Shown one piece after another: positions 47,006 to 55,549 of a stretch of DNA of 64,000 nt. The position numbers and the translations under genes were made by a program. Source of the DNA: Mycolicibacterium diernhoferi (GTDB lineage: Bacteria > Actinomycetota > Actinomycetes > Mycobacteriales > Mycobacteriaceae). Within the stretch, counting starts at the first letter, position 1. The number at the start of each line of letters is the position of its first letter. Under the pieces are notes generated by a model. That model saw nothing but the letters and a program-made list of their open reading frames with translations, had not been told where the DNA came from and did not search any database. The DNA lies in NCBI RefSeq assembly GCF_019456655.1, contig NZ_CP080332.1, forward strand, positions 1,674,001 through 1,738,000, given 5' to 3'.

Positions 47006-47785
47006 ATGAATACAGTCCCGCAGCTCGATGGCCGCAAGGTGCTCGTCACCGGCGCGGGTCAGGGGGTGGGCCGGGGGCTCGCGCTCGCCTTCGCCGGCGC
47101 CGGGGCGCACGTCCTGGTCAACGATCTTCGCGCCGAACGCTCCGAGCAGGTCGTCGAGGAGATCCGGGCCGCCGGTGGCGCCTCCTCGTCGGTCCCGTTC
47201 GACGTGACCGACTACGGCGCGGTCGCCGGGGCGGTCGCCGAGCACGGCGGGGTCGACATCCTGGTCAACAACGCGGGCAATGCCGGTGCCGACGGGTTCG
47301 GTGACCGGTCCCGTTTCGCGGACTCCGACCCGGCCGACTGGGACATGTTCCTGCGGGTCAATCTGTACGGCGTCCTGCACTGCACCCGGGCCGTGCTGCC
47401 GTCCATGATCGCCGGCAGGTGGGGGCGCGTCCTGACCATCGTGTCCGACGCCGCCCGCACCGGTGACGCCGGCGGCGCGGTGTACGGCGCAGCCAAGGCC
47501 GGGGCCGCCGGGCTCACGCGATCGCTGGCCATCGAGAACGGCCGGTTCAACATCACCGCCAACAACATCTCGCTGGGCACCATGCGGACCCCGCTGACCG
47601 AACCGTTGTGGGCCGAGCAGGCCGATTCCCCCCAGGCCAAGGCGATTCTGCAGAACTATGCGATTCGCCGGCCGGGTTTGCCCGAGGACGTCACCAATCT
47701 CGCGCTGCTGCTCGGCAGTGACCAGGGCGCGTGGATCACCGGTCAGACGATCTGCGTCAACGGCGGATATTCGTTCGCGCTCTGA
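47006..47785 (+). CDS. Short-chain dehydrogenase/reductase of the TetR cassette
   Basis: 259-residue classical SDR with VTGAGQGVGRGLALAFAGAGA near residues 14-34, LVNNAGNAG near 85 and active-site YGAAKAG near 155. A ribosome site CCGGAGG (46991-46997) precedes ATG 47006. It follows the aldehyde dehydrogenase by 55 bases on the same strand, so a two-gene transcript is likely. Substrate unknown; a secondary alcohol or hydroxyacyl compound fits the context. Confidence 0.92.
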   Translation: MNTVPQLDGRKVLVTGAGQGVGRGLALAFAGAGAHVLVNDLRAERSEQVVEEIRAAGGASSSVPFDVTDYGAVAGAVAEHGGVDILVNNAGNAGADGFGDRSRFADSDPADWDMFLRVNLYGVLHCTRAVLPSMIAGRWGRVLTIVSDAARTGDAGGAVYGAAKAGAAGLTRSLAIENGRFNITANNISLGTMRTPLTEPLWAEQADSPQAKAILQNYAIRRPGLPEDVTNLALLLGSDQGAWITGQTICVNGGYSFAL

Positions 47786-47790
47786 GCCGT

Positions 47791-48282
47791 TCAGTCGGCG
47801 GCCGACGCCAGCGCACTGAGCTCGTCACCGGACACCCGGTAGGTGGTCCACTCGGTCTGCGGTTTTCCGCCGACCGCGTCATACAGCGCGATGGCGTCGA
47901 CGTTCCAGTTCAGCACCGCCCAGCTCAGCCGCGTGTAGCCGCTGGCCACGCACTCGGCAGCCAACGCCGACAACAACTTCCGGGCCAGACCGCGCCGGCG
48001 GAAGGCCGGCCGCACGAACAGGTCTTCCAAGTAGATGCCGGCCACGCCGTCCCAGGTGGAGAAGTTGCGGAACCACACCGCGGTCGCGGCGGCCCGGCCG
48101 TCCACCTCCACCACATGCGCGAAGGCGATCGGCTGATCGGCGAACAGTGCGGCGCGCATCTGGGATTCGGTGACGGTGCACTCCTCGGAGGCCTTCTCGA
48201 AGGCGGCCAGCTCCTCGATCATCGCCACGATCTCGGCCTCGTCACCGGGCTGCGCCCGGCGGATCAACTCGGTGGAACTCAT
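47791..48282 (-). CDS. GNAT-family N-acetyltransferase
   Basis: 163 residues with the acetyl-CoA motif A FVRPAFRRRGLARKLLSALA near residues 89-108 and YLEDLFV just before. The whole length resembles diamine/spermidine-type acetyltransferases (SSAT-like, IEELAAFEKASEECTVTE). The start overlaps the entC stop by four bases (ATGA), so it is the last gene of gpm2-entC-GNAT. Corresponds to Rv3216, which in M. tuberculosis may be degraded, by memory. Confidence 0.9.
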   Translation of the reverse strand: MSSTELIRRAQPGDEAEIVAMIEELAAFEKASEECTVTESQMRAALFADQPIAFAHVVEVDGRAAATAVWFRNFSTWDGVAGIYLEDLFVRPAFRRRGLARKLLSALAAECVASGYTRLSWAVLNWNVDAIALYDAVGGKPQTEWTTYRVSGDELSALASAAD

Positions 48283-49382
48283 GTGGCCCCCAGCCCTGTC
48301 AGGATCGTGCGGAACTTCGTGGTCGTCTCGTCGACCTCGTCATCGGGATCGGATTCTGCGACTATCCCGCCGCCGGCATGGGCGAGCGCGCTGAGCCGGT
48401 CCGCGGCCAGCACCGCACACCGGATCGACACCACCCAGCGGCCGTCGCCGTGCGCATCGCACCAGCCGACCGCACCGGCGTAGAAACCGCGGTCGCCCTC
48501 CAGTTCGGTGATCAGCTCGGCGGCCAGATCGGTGGGCACGCCGCCGACCGCGGGTGTGGGGTGCAGCGTGAGCGCCAGGTCCAGGGCGGTGGTGTCCGGG
48601 GACCGCAGCCGCCCGCGGATCGGGGTGCTCAGATGCCAGAGCGCGTCGGTGCCGTGCAGTTCGGGCTCGGCGGCGATCTCCAGGTCCGCGCACAGCGGGT
48701 CCAGCGCCGCCCGCATCACCTCGACGACGAGGGCGTGCTCGTGGCGGTTCTTCTGCGATGCGGCCAAGCCGGCCGCGTTGGCGGCATCGGTCGTCGGATC
48801 GGCCGAGCGCGGCGCCGAACCCGCGAACGGCTGGCAGACCACAGTGTCTCCCACGCGGGCGACCAGCAGTTCCGGGCTGGCCCCCACCAGCACCCGGTCG
48901 GTGTACTCGGGACCGGCCGGGGACAGATCGGCCAGGTACACCGTCGCCGCGGGATCCGCGCCGGCCAGTCGGCGCAGGACCGCTCGCGGGTCCCACGCGG
49001 CGTCGGCGGTCAATCGCAGCGCGCGGGCCAGCACCACCTTGTCCAGCGGCGATCCGGGGGCGCGCAGTCGTCGGACCGCCTCGGCCACCCGTTCCCGGTG
49101 CACCGCCCCGGCCGGCAGGGTCTCGCGGTGCAGGATCGCCGGTGGTGCAGTGTCCGGCCAGTCGGGCAGTCCGGCACCGCGGCGGACCGCGCCGGGCCGG
49201 TGCAGGGCCGCCGGACGGTCGAGATCAAAGGGCAACGCGCCCAACACCACCGGCGCGGCACCGGTGCGCAGGGCGTGCTGGGCGGCGGCCACCTCGGAGA
49301 AGCCGGTGGCGACACCGTCGGCCAGCAGCGTGCCCGACGGTCCGGACAGGACGAACGAGGGCGTCACGCCGGCGGAAGACAT
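48279..49382 (-). CDS. entC: Isochorismate synthase
   Basis: 367 residues of the chorismate-binding family. Late motifs are KVVLARALRL near residue 120, VGASPELLVARVGDTVVCQPFAGS near 190, LHPTPAVGGVPTDLA and the C-terminal GWCDAHGDGRWVVSIRCA. It converts chorismate to isochorismate, here probably for menaquinone or as an alternative to MbtI. ATG 49382 overlaps the end of gpm2 by 19 bases. Corresponds to Rv3215. Confidence 0.92.
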   Translation of the reverse strand: MSSAGVTPSFVLSGPSGTLLADGVATGFSEVAAAQHALRTGAAPVVLGALPFDLDRPAALHRPGAVRRGAGLPDWPDTAPPAILHRETLPAGAVHRERVAEAVRRLRAPGSPLDKVVLARALRLTADAAWDPRAVLRRLAGADPAATVYLADLSPAGPEYTDRVLVGASPELLVARVGDTVVCQPFAGSAPRSADPTTDAANAAGLAASQKNRHEHALVVEVMRAALDPLCADLEIAAEPELHGTDALWHLSTPIRGRLRSPDTTALDLALTLHPTPAVGGVPTDLAAELITELEGDRGFYAGAVGWCDAHGDGRWVVSIRCAVLAADRLSALAHAGGGIVAESDPDDEVDETTTKFRTILTGLGAT

Positions 49383-49978
49383 GGGTTGGTGTGCCCGGTC
49401 AGCCCGAGCGCGCTGAACTGGGGGATGCCCTTCTCGAACCCGCACACCGCGATGGACGCGGCCGCCATCGAGAACCGGACACCCTCGGACACCGGTAGTT
49501 CGATCCACCGGCTCAGGACGGAGCGGGAGAAGTGCCCGTGCCCGACGAAAACCACATCCCGGGAAGCCATGTGTTCCAGGGCCAGGGCGATGGCCGCATC
49601 CGCGCGGTCGGACACCTGGGCGGCCGTCTCGCCACCCGGGCATCCGTGGGTCCACACCGTCCAGCCCGGCACGGTCTCGCGGATCTGGGGTGTGGTCAGC
49701 CCCTCGTAGTCGCCGTAATCCCACTCGGCGAGCAGCGGTGACACCTCGTCGACCGTCAACCCGGCGAGTTCCGCGGTGACCAGCGCGCGTTTGCGCGGGC
49801 TGCTGATCACCAGGGGAGTGCGCAATTGCAGATCGCCGAGCGCACCGGCGGCCAGGGTGGCCTGCTCCCGACCGATGTCGAGCAGTTCGATGTCGGTGCG
49901 GCCGGTGTGCCTGCCGAGACGTGACCACTCGGTTTCACCGTGCCGCAGCAGCAGCAGCCGATGCTGGTGGACGCTCAC
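49364..49978 (-). CDS. gpm2: Phosphoglycerate mutase-like acid phosphatase
   Basis: 204 residues of the histidine phosphatase family. The phospho-accepting His is in LLLLRHGETEWS near residue 11, and VFVGHGHFSRSV holds the second His. The M. tuberculosis equivalent (Rv3214) is an acid phosphatase, not a mutase, despite its name. GTG 49978 gives the family N terminus. It is the first gene of a three-gene minus-strand set and is divergent from the ParA gene. Confidence 0.92.
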   Translation of the reverse strand: MSVHQHRLLLLRHGETEWSRLGRHTGRTDIELLDIGREQATLAAGALGDLQLRTPLVISSPRKRALVTAELAGLTVDEVSPLLAEWDYGDYEGLTTPQIRETVPGWTVWTHGCPGGETAAQVSDRADAAIALALEHMASRDVVFVGHGHFSRSVLSRWIELPVSEGVRFSMAAASIAVCGFEKGIPQFSALGLTGHTNPCLPPA

Positions 49979-50037
49979 CCGGGCGATTCTGCCGCACAGG
50001 GCAGCCATCCGCCGCATCCACGTGTCAGGATGGCCAT

Positions 50038-50832
50038 GTGACGCGAGTACTAGCGGTCGCCAATCAAAAGGGTGGGGTCGCCAAGACGACGACGGTGGCG
50101 TCGATCGGCGCGGCGATGGCGGAGAAGGGTCGGCGGGTGCTGCTCGTCGACCTCGACCCGCAGGGGTGTCTGACGTTCTCCCTGGGCCAGGATCCCGACA
50201 AGTTGGCGGTATCGGTGCACGAGGTGCTGCTCGGCGATGTGGAGCCGAGCGCCGCCCTGATCCAGACGGTGGAGGGGATGACCCTGCTGCCGGCCAACAT
50301 CGATCTGGCCGGTGCGGAGGCGATGCTGCTGATGCGGGCCGGGCGCGAGTACGCGCTGAAGCGCGCCCTGGCGAAGCTGACGGACGACTTCGACGTGGTG
50401 ATCATCGACTGTCCGCCCTCTCTGGGTGTGCTGACGCTCAACGGCCTGACCGCGGCGCAGGAGGTCATCGTGCCGCTGCAGTGCGAGACGCTGGCCCATC
50501 GCGGTGTGGGGCAGTTCCTGCGGACCATCAACGACGTCCAGCAGATCACCAACTCTGATCTCAAGCTGCTCGGTGCCCTGCCCACGCTGTATGACGCGCG
50601 CACCACCCACAGCCGCGATGTGCTGCTCGACGTCGCCGACCGTTACGACCTGCCGGTGCTGGCACCGCCCATCCCGCGGACGGTGCGGTTCGCCGAGGCC
50701 AGTGCGTCCGGTTCGTCGGTGCTGGCCGGCCGGAAGAACAAGGGCGCCAACGCATATCGAGAACTCGCCGAGTCGCTGATGAAGCACTGGAAGACCGGCC
50801 GGGCGCTGGCCACCTTCACCCCCGAGATCTGA
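50038..50832 (+). CDS. ParA-like (Soj-type) chromosome-partitioning ATPase
   Basis: 264 residues. The deviant Walker A is NQKGGVAKTTT near residues 9-18, Walker B is VVIIDCPPSLG near 125. No ParB gene is adjacent, so it is an orphan ParA/MinD-type ATPase. GTG 50038 matches the Rv3213c length. Separated by 59 bases from the divergent phosphatase gene. Confidence 0.92.
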   Translation: MTRVLAVANQKGGVAKTTTVASIGAAMAEKGRRVLLVDLDPQGCLTFSLGQDPDKLAVSVHEVLLGDVEPSAALIQTVEGMTLLPANIDLAGAEAMLLMRAGREYALKRALAKLTDDFDVVIIDCPPSLGVLTLNGLTAAQEVIVPLQCETLAHRGVGQFLRTINDVQQITNSDLKLLGALPTLYDARTTHSRDVLLDVADRYDLPVLAPPIPRTVRFAEASASGSSVLAGRKNKGANAYRELAESLMKHWKTGRALATFTPEI

Positions 50833-50845
50833 TTCGACGAGCCTG

Positions 50846-50864
50846 TCGTAGGTGTCACCTACGA
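50846..50864. promoter_or_regulatory. 19-bp palindrome between parA-like gene and next gene
   Basis: TCGTAGGTGTCACCTACGA is perfectly symmetrical around the central T and lies 8 bases before the next start codon. It could be an operator or a hairpin in a short leader. Its GTAGGTG/CACCTAC arms differ in arrangement from the desaturase operators. Confidence 0.55.
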
Positions 50865-50871
50865 TCGCGTC

Positions 50872-51783
50872 ATGGCCGGCTCGAAATGGCGGGCGCATCC
50901 GGTGGCGGTCGGGATCTGCGCTCTCGCTGCGGTGCTGCTGATCGCCGCACTGTCCGCAGGTTCTTGGCTGCTGGGTCTGCTCGGCGTCGCCGCGGGTGCG
51001 GTCGCGATGTTCGGTCTCCGGGCCCCGGCGCGACGTCAGGTCGATCCCGAGCCCCTGGAGTTGCCCGCCACCCTGCATGCTTCGCTGGCGCGGATGGCGC
51101 GACAGATCCGGCCCGCGCCGGATTCGGTCTTCGCCACGCCGGCACCGGAGATCGCCAGGTTGGAAGTGACACCGGAGGGGCTGACCACCCTGCTGCAGCA
51201 GCGGCCGCCGGCCTGGCCGTGGGCGTTGTTCGCCTCGGTACTGGTTCAGCGCCGCAATGCGGTCCAGCCCCGGCTGCGCTACTGCGTCTCCGGACATCAC
51301 CCGCGCCCGGGTGAACCGGTCGGGCGCGGTGAATATGCCCGGCTCGTGGGCCAGGTCCTCGAAGAGATCGGGGACCTGGCCGCGAAACTCGAAGGGTTCA
51401 TGCTCAGCCCCGGCTTCGTCGGCGCATTCGGCGACGTCGATGCCGCCGACCGGACCGCGGATGCCGAGGCGATCACCGACAATGCCCACCGCCTGATGGA
51501 CTACCACGAGAAGTTCCTCGACTGCGCGGAGCGCTGTCTGCGCACGCCGGTGGGTACCGAGAGCCTGGTGTTCGTACAGGACGCCGGCGCCGTGGCACTG
51601 TGTCCGCTGGCCGGGTACGAGGAGTTCATCGCCACCATGTGCACGCGCGTCGAGGAGATGCGCGATCTGCTGCCCTACGCCGCGGGGAGGCCGATCGCGC
51701 TCGAGACCGCGACGCTGTCGATGGATTTACCCGACGGGCTGATACGGCGGGTAGGGGAGCACATCGAGAACTCGTTCCCGTGA
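50872..51783 (+). CDS. Membrane-anchored conserved hypothetical protein
   Basis: 303 residues. Two adjacent hydrophobic segments near residues 12-28 and 30-46 anchor it, followed by a soluble helical domain of about 250 residues with several conserved-looking Cys (RYCVSG, DCAERC, MCTRVEE). I recognise no enzyme motif. ATG 50872 follows the 19-bp palindrome closely. It is downstream of the ParA-like gene on the same strand and may be co-transcribed. The name and function are unknown. Confidence 0.75.
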   Translation: MAGSKWRAHPVAVGICALAAVLLIAALSAGSWLLGLLGVAAGAVAMFGLRAPARRQVDPEPLELPATLHASLARMARQIRPAPDSVFATPAPEIARLEVTPEGLTTLLQQRPPAWPWALFASVLVQRRNAVQPRLRYCVSGHHPRPGEPVGRGEYARLVGQVLEEIGDLAAKLEGFMLSPGFVGAFGDVDAADRTADAEAITDNAHRLMDYHEKFLDCAERCLRTPVGTESLVFVQDAGAVALCPLAGYEEFIATMCTRVEEMRDLLPYAAGRPIALETATLSMDLPDGLIRRVGEHIENSFP

Positions 51784-51793
51784 TCGGCGGGTG

Positions 51794-53011
51794 TCAGCCC
51801 AGCGCAACGACCGTGTCGCCGCGCTGCTCGATCACGGTGGAACCGGCCACGGCGGGCACCACGGCGGTGCTCTGGGCGGGCCGGTCGAGGTCGATATGCC
51901 TGATGCCCCTGCCGGTTTTGACGTCGAACACGTCGTAGCCGTCGGTCACCGGAACCAGTAGTTCGCCGGCCATCACGGTGGCCGGGCCGACCGGCGCGCC
52001 GTTCGGCGCCGGAGCGACGGTGTACTTGTAGTGCAGGCCGCTGGAGTCGAAGACCAGCACCGAATCCCCGGTCCACCAGGTGGTCACGTCACCGGCGCGC
52101 GTCATCGTCGCGTGCTCGGAGGGGGCGGTGTCCAGCCGGGTGCTGGCGGTGACGGTGCCGGTGCCGGTGTCGTCGACGATGTTGACCACCGGGTGCGGTG
52201 AGGGCAGATACACCGCGGTGGTGGTGTCCGAGACCGCGATGACGCGGGCGTCGGCGTCGGACGAAACACCGGGCTGCTGTTCGTATTTGACTTCGGGAAC
52301 GTCTTCTTCGTCGGACACCCGCAACAGCGTGAGTCGCATCTCGGACTGCTGCGGGCAGGACTCCATCACCGACACCGCGGCCGAACTGGCCGCCGCGGAC
52401 ACCAGCCGGCACAGCGGCGACTGCGGCACATCGGGCTTGACCCGGGCATCGAGTGCGCCCCAGCTGAGCATCCGGACCATGTCCGACCGCCACAACTCCA
52501 GACGGCTGTCCCCGGCCGAGAGCACCGTGCTGCCGTCGGTGGACAGCCGCACCTCCGGGTCGGCGTAGCCGGTGCGGGCCGGGCCGCGTTTACCGGTACC
52601 GGCATCGATTGTGCTGACCTGGCCGCAGCCCCGGGCATCGGGGTAGACCGCCACGGCGTACTGGTACACCGAGGTCACCCCGCACAGCTCGAGATCCCGG
52701 CTGTAGCTCCACAGTTCGGCACCGGTGACCGGGTCGCGCCCGATGACGGTGCCGCCGTCGCCGGTCACCACCGCCCCGGATACCACCAGTGGCGCCGTGG
52801 TTTTGGCGCTGTTCGCCGACCAGAGTTGCTTGAGGCCGGTCGGCACCTGGGGCGCCGGGGTCAGGCTCGGCACCGGTTCGGCGGCCGGCTTGCTGATGGT
52901 CGCCCGGGCGTCGCTGGTCCACCAGATCAGCGCCGCGGTCACCGCGACCACGAGCGCGATCACCCCGGCCGCAATCAGATCGCCGCGCGTGCGGCGTTCC
53001 GGTTGAACCAT
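51794..53011 (-). CDS. Membrane-anchored PQQ/WD-like beta-propeller protein (Rv3212 type)
   Basis: 405 residues. A single membrane helix (LIAAGVIALVVAVTAALIWW, about 13-32) is followed by a Pro-rich linker and repeated propeller blades (VVSGAVVTGDGGTVIGRDPVTGAELW, YDVFDVKTGRGIRHID). The domain faces outward and probably serves as a scaffold or sensor. ATG 53011 is 10 bases after the rhlE stop, so the two form a transcript. Function is unknown. Confidence 0.85.
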   Translation of the reverse strand: MVQPERRTRGDLIAAGVIALVVAVTAALIWWTSDARATISKPAAEPVPSLTPAPQVPTGLKQLWSANSAKTTAPLVVSGAVVTGDGGTVIGRDPVTGAELWSYSRDLELCGVTSVYQYAVAVYPDARGCGQVSTIDAGTGKRGPARTGYADPEVRLSTDGSTVLSAGDSRLELWRSDMVRMLSWGALDARVKPDVPQSPLCRLVSAAASSAAVSVMESCPQQSEMRLTLLRVSDEEDVPEVKYEQQPGVSSDADARVIAVSDTTTAVYLPSPHPVVNIVDDTGTGTVTASTRLDTAPSEHATMTRAGDVTTWWTGDSVLVFDSSGLHYKYTVAPAPNGAPVGPATVMAGELLVPVTDGYDVFDVKTGRGIRHIDLDRPAQSTAVVPAVAGSTVIEQRGDTVVALG

Positions 53012-53021
53012 CGCTGCGGGA

Positions 53022-54536
53022 CTAGCCGGCGGCAGGGGTGCCGGTCTTGCGCGGACGACGCCGGCGGCGGCGCTTGGCCGGGGCGTCGCCGCTCTCGGTC
53101 TCGGGCGCGGTGTCGGTGGCCGGCGCGCTGGTGGCGTCCGAGGCGTTCGCGCCGTCACTCTGCTCGGGATGTCCGGTCGCCGACTGGCCTCCGCGGGTGC
53201 GGGTGCGGGTCCGGGTACGGACCGGGCGTTCGGTGCGCTCGGCGCGTTCGACGCGCTCGCCCTCGGTGCGCGGCTTGCTCTTTCGCGGTGCTGAAATCGA
53301 CCCGGTGGTGCCGGCAGGAATCTTCAGCTCGGTGTACAGATGCTCAGAGCTGGAATAGGTTTCGACCGGATCGGGATTGTTCAGGCCCAGCGCCTTGTCG
53401 ATCATGGTCCAGCGGGGCAGCTCATCCCAGTCCACCAGGGTGACGGCGATGCCGGTCTTGCCGGCACGCCCGGTGCGGCCGATGCGGTGCACGTAGGCCT
53501 GCTCGTCCTCGGGGATCTGGTAGTTGATGACGTGCGTGATGTCGTCGATGTCGATACCGCGGGCGGCCACGTCGGTGGCGACCAGCACGTCGACCTCACC
53601 GGTGCGGAAGGCCTTGAGGGCCTTCTCCCGGGCGATCTGGCCGAGGTCGCCGTGCACGGCGCCGACCTTGAAGCCGCGCTCGCTGAGCTCGTCGGCGACC
53701 TTCTGCGCGGTGCGCTTGGTGCGGGTGAAGATCATGGTGGCGCCGCGGCCCTCGGCCTGCAGGATGCGGGCGACCATCTCCACCTTGTCCAGCGCGTGCG
53801 CGCGGTAGGCGAACTGCTCGGTGGTGTCGTGGGTCTGCGAGGACTGCGCCGACTCGGCCCGGATGTGGGTCGGCTGGTTCATGAAGGTGCGGGCCAGCGT
53901 GATGATCGGGCCCGGCATGGTCGCCGAGAACAGCATCGACTGCCGGTCGTCGGGGGTCAGGCGCAGAATCCGCTCGATGTCCGGCAGGAAGCCCAGGTCG
54001 AGCATCTCGTCGGCCTCGTCGAGGACGAGCACCGACAGGCTGCCGAGCTGCAGGTGGCCCTGCTGTGCGAGGTCCAACAGCCGGCCCGGGGTGCCGACGA
54101 CGACGTCGACGCCCTTGCGCAGCGCCTCGATCTGCGGCTCGTAGGGGCGGCCGCCGTAGATGGAGGTGACGACGAACTTGCGGTCGCCGTCGGGGGACTC
54201 CGCCCGCAGGTACTTCGCGGCGAGTTCGAGGTCGTTGTAGACCTGCAGGCACAACTCACGGGTGGGCACCACGATCAGGGCGCGCGGGGTGCCGTTCAGC
54301 GGCCGGGTGCCGTCGCTGGTGATGCGGTGCAGCAGCGGCACGCCGAAGGCCAGCGTCTTGCCCATGCCGGTGCGGGCCTGACCGATGAGATCGTCGCCTG
54401 CCAGCGCGAGCGGCAGGGTCAGTTCCTGGATGGCGAAGGCGTGTTCCTTGCCGGTTTCGGCGAGCGCCCGGACGATCTCGTCCCGGACCCCGAGCTCGGC
54501 GAATGAAATGGTCGGTTTGCTGTCAAGTGCAGTCAT
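53022..54536 (-). CDS. rhlE: DEAD-box RNA helicase RhlE
   Basis: 504 residues. The helicase core has Q-motif-like FAIQELTLPLALAGDDLIGQ, motif I ARTGMGKT, motif II VLDEADEML, motif III SATMPG, and motif VI HRIGRTGRAG. The C-terminal tail (residues ~410-504) is basic and disordered (RTRTRTRTRGGQ, KRRRRRRPRKT), as usual in mycobacterial RhlE, a cold-shock and degradosome-associated helicase. Corresponds to Rv3211. Confidence 0.95.
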   Translation of the reverse strand: MTALDSKPTISFAELGVRDEIVRALAETGKEHAFAIQELTLPLALAGDDLIGQARTGMGKTLAFGVPLLHRITSDGTRPLNGTPRALIVVPTRELCLQVYNDLELAAKYLRAESPDGDRKFVVTSIYGGRPYEPQIEALRKGVDVVVGTPGRLLDLAQQGHLQLGSLSVLVLDEADEMLDLGFLPDIERILRLTPDDRQSMLFSATMPGPIITLARTFMNQPTHIRAESAQSSQTHDTTEQFAYRAHALDKVEMVARILQAEGRGATMIFTRTKRTAQKVADELSERGFKVGAVHGDLGQIAREKALKAFRTGEVDVLVATDVAARGIDIDDITHVINYQIPEDEQAYVHRIGRTGRAGKTGIAVTLVDWDELPRWTMIDKALGLNNPDPVETYSSSEHLYTELKIPAGTTGSISAPRKSKPRTEGERVERAERTERPVRTRTRTRTRGGQSATGHPEQSDGANASDATSAPATDTAPETESGDAPAKRRRRRRPRKTGTPAAG

Positions 54537-54831
54537 AGTGTGGTCGGCGTCGCTTGCGATGCCGTCAGCCTTTCGGTGTCAATCCTCGTCGCGTCCACGC
54601 GCGCACGACGATGACGAGTAAAAGGCGGATATCCCCAGGTAGGCGGGCGATACCGCTCCGTCGGGCCCTGCCAATGAGGGGCGGGCCGAACCACGTGCAC
54701 GCACATTTCTCAGGTAGCGGCAGGTCACAAAAACTCGGTCGTTTTGCGCATCGAAGTCGCTACCTGTCGTCCATGATAGCTGGTCATACCGGTTCTCGGT
54801 TGCCGGACGGCCCGGAGTCTAGAGTTGGGCC
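54537..54831. other. 295-base divergent intergenic region of rhlE and the ferritin-like gene
   Basis: No supported gene. It should hold divergent promoters. A long leader for rhlE is likely, as is common for cold-regulated RNA helicases, but I can name no clear -10/-35 pair. TAGAGT at 54821-54826 lies ten bases before the plus-strand start and may be part of that gene's promoter. Confidence 0.4.
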
Positions 54832-55545
54832 ATGATTTCACTGCCGCCTCAGACGTCGTCAGCGCAACCCGCCGGCCCCGCTGACGGAGCTGTGCGGCCG
54901 GGTGTCTCGGCCGATCATCCCGGTGTCACCGAGCTGTTCGCGGTGCTGGCCTACGGCGAGGTGGCGGCCTTCTATCGGCTCACCGAAGAGGGCCGGATGG
55001 CGCCGAATCTGTCGGGCCGGATCAACATGGCCAGCATGGCCGCCGCCGAGATGCGCCATTACGAGGTGCTGCACGAGGCGCTGGCCGCCCGCGATGTCGA
55101 CACCGTGCCCGCCATGACGAAGTACGCGCCCGCGCTGGAGAACTACCACCGCCTGACCACCCCCAGCACCTGGCTGGAGGCGCTGGTCAAGACCTATATC
55201 GGTGATGCGCTGGCGGCCGATTTCTACCTGCAGATCGCCGATGCGCTGCCTCCCGAGGTCGCCGATGTGGTGCGGTCGGTGCTGGCCGAGACCGGGCACT
55301 CGCAATTCGTGGTGGCCGAGGTCCGGGCGGCGGTCACCGCCAGCGACCGGCAGAAGCACCGGTTGGCACTGTGGTCGCGGCGGCTGCTCGGCGAGGCGAT
55401 CACCCAGGCCCAGTACGTGCTCGCCGACCACGATGAGCTGGTCGACCTGGTGATGAGCAGTCAGGGGCTGGCCCAGCTACCGGAGTTCTTCGACCGGTTG
55501 CAGCGCACCCACGCCAGCCGCATGCAGGAACTGGGCCTGGCCTGA
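54832..55545 (+). CDS. Ferritin-like di-iron protein, MiaE-related
   Basis: 237 residues with four helices carrying ferritin-like iron ligands: YGEVAAFYRL near residues 42-51, AEMRHYEVL near 69-77 (ExxH), DALAADFYLQ, and AETGHSQFV near 161-169 (second ExxH). The family includes tRNA-(ms2io6A) hydroxylases. The M. tuberculosis equivalent is Rv3210c, function unproven. ATG 54832 is the only sensible start. Confidence 0.87.
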   Translation: MISLPPQTSSAQPAGPADGAVRPGVSADHPGVTELFAVLAYGEVAAFYRLTEEGRMAPNLSGRINMASMAAAEMRHYEVLHEALAARDVDTVPAMTKYAPALENYHRLTTPSTWLEALVKTYIGDALAADFYLQIADALPPEVADVVRSVLAETGHSQFVVAEVRAAVTASDRQKHRLALWSRRLLGEAITQAQYVLADHDELVDLVMSSQGLAQLPEFFDRLQRTHASRMQELGLA

Positions 55546-55549
55546 TCCT

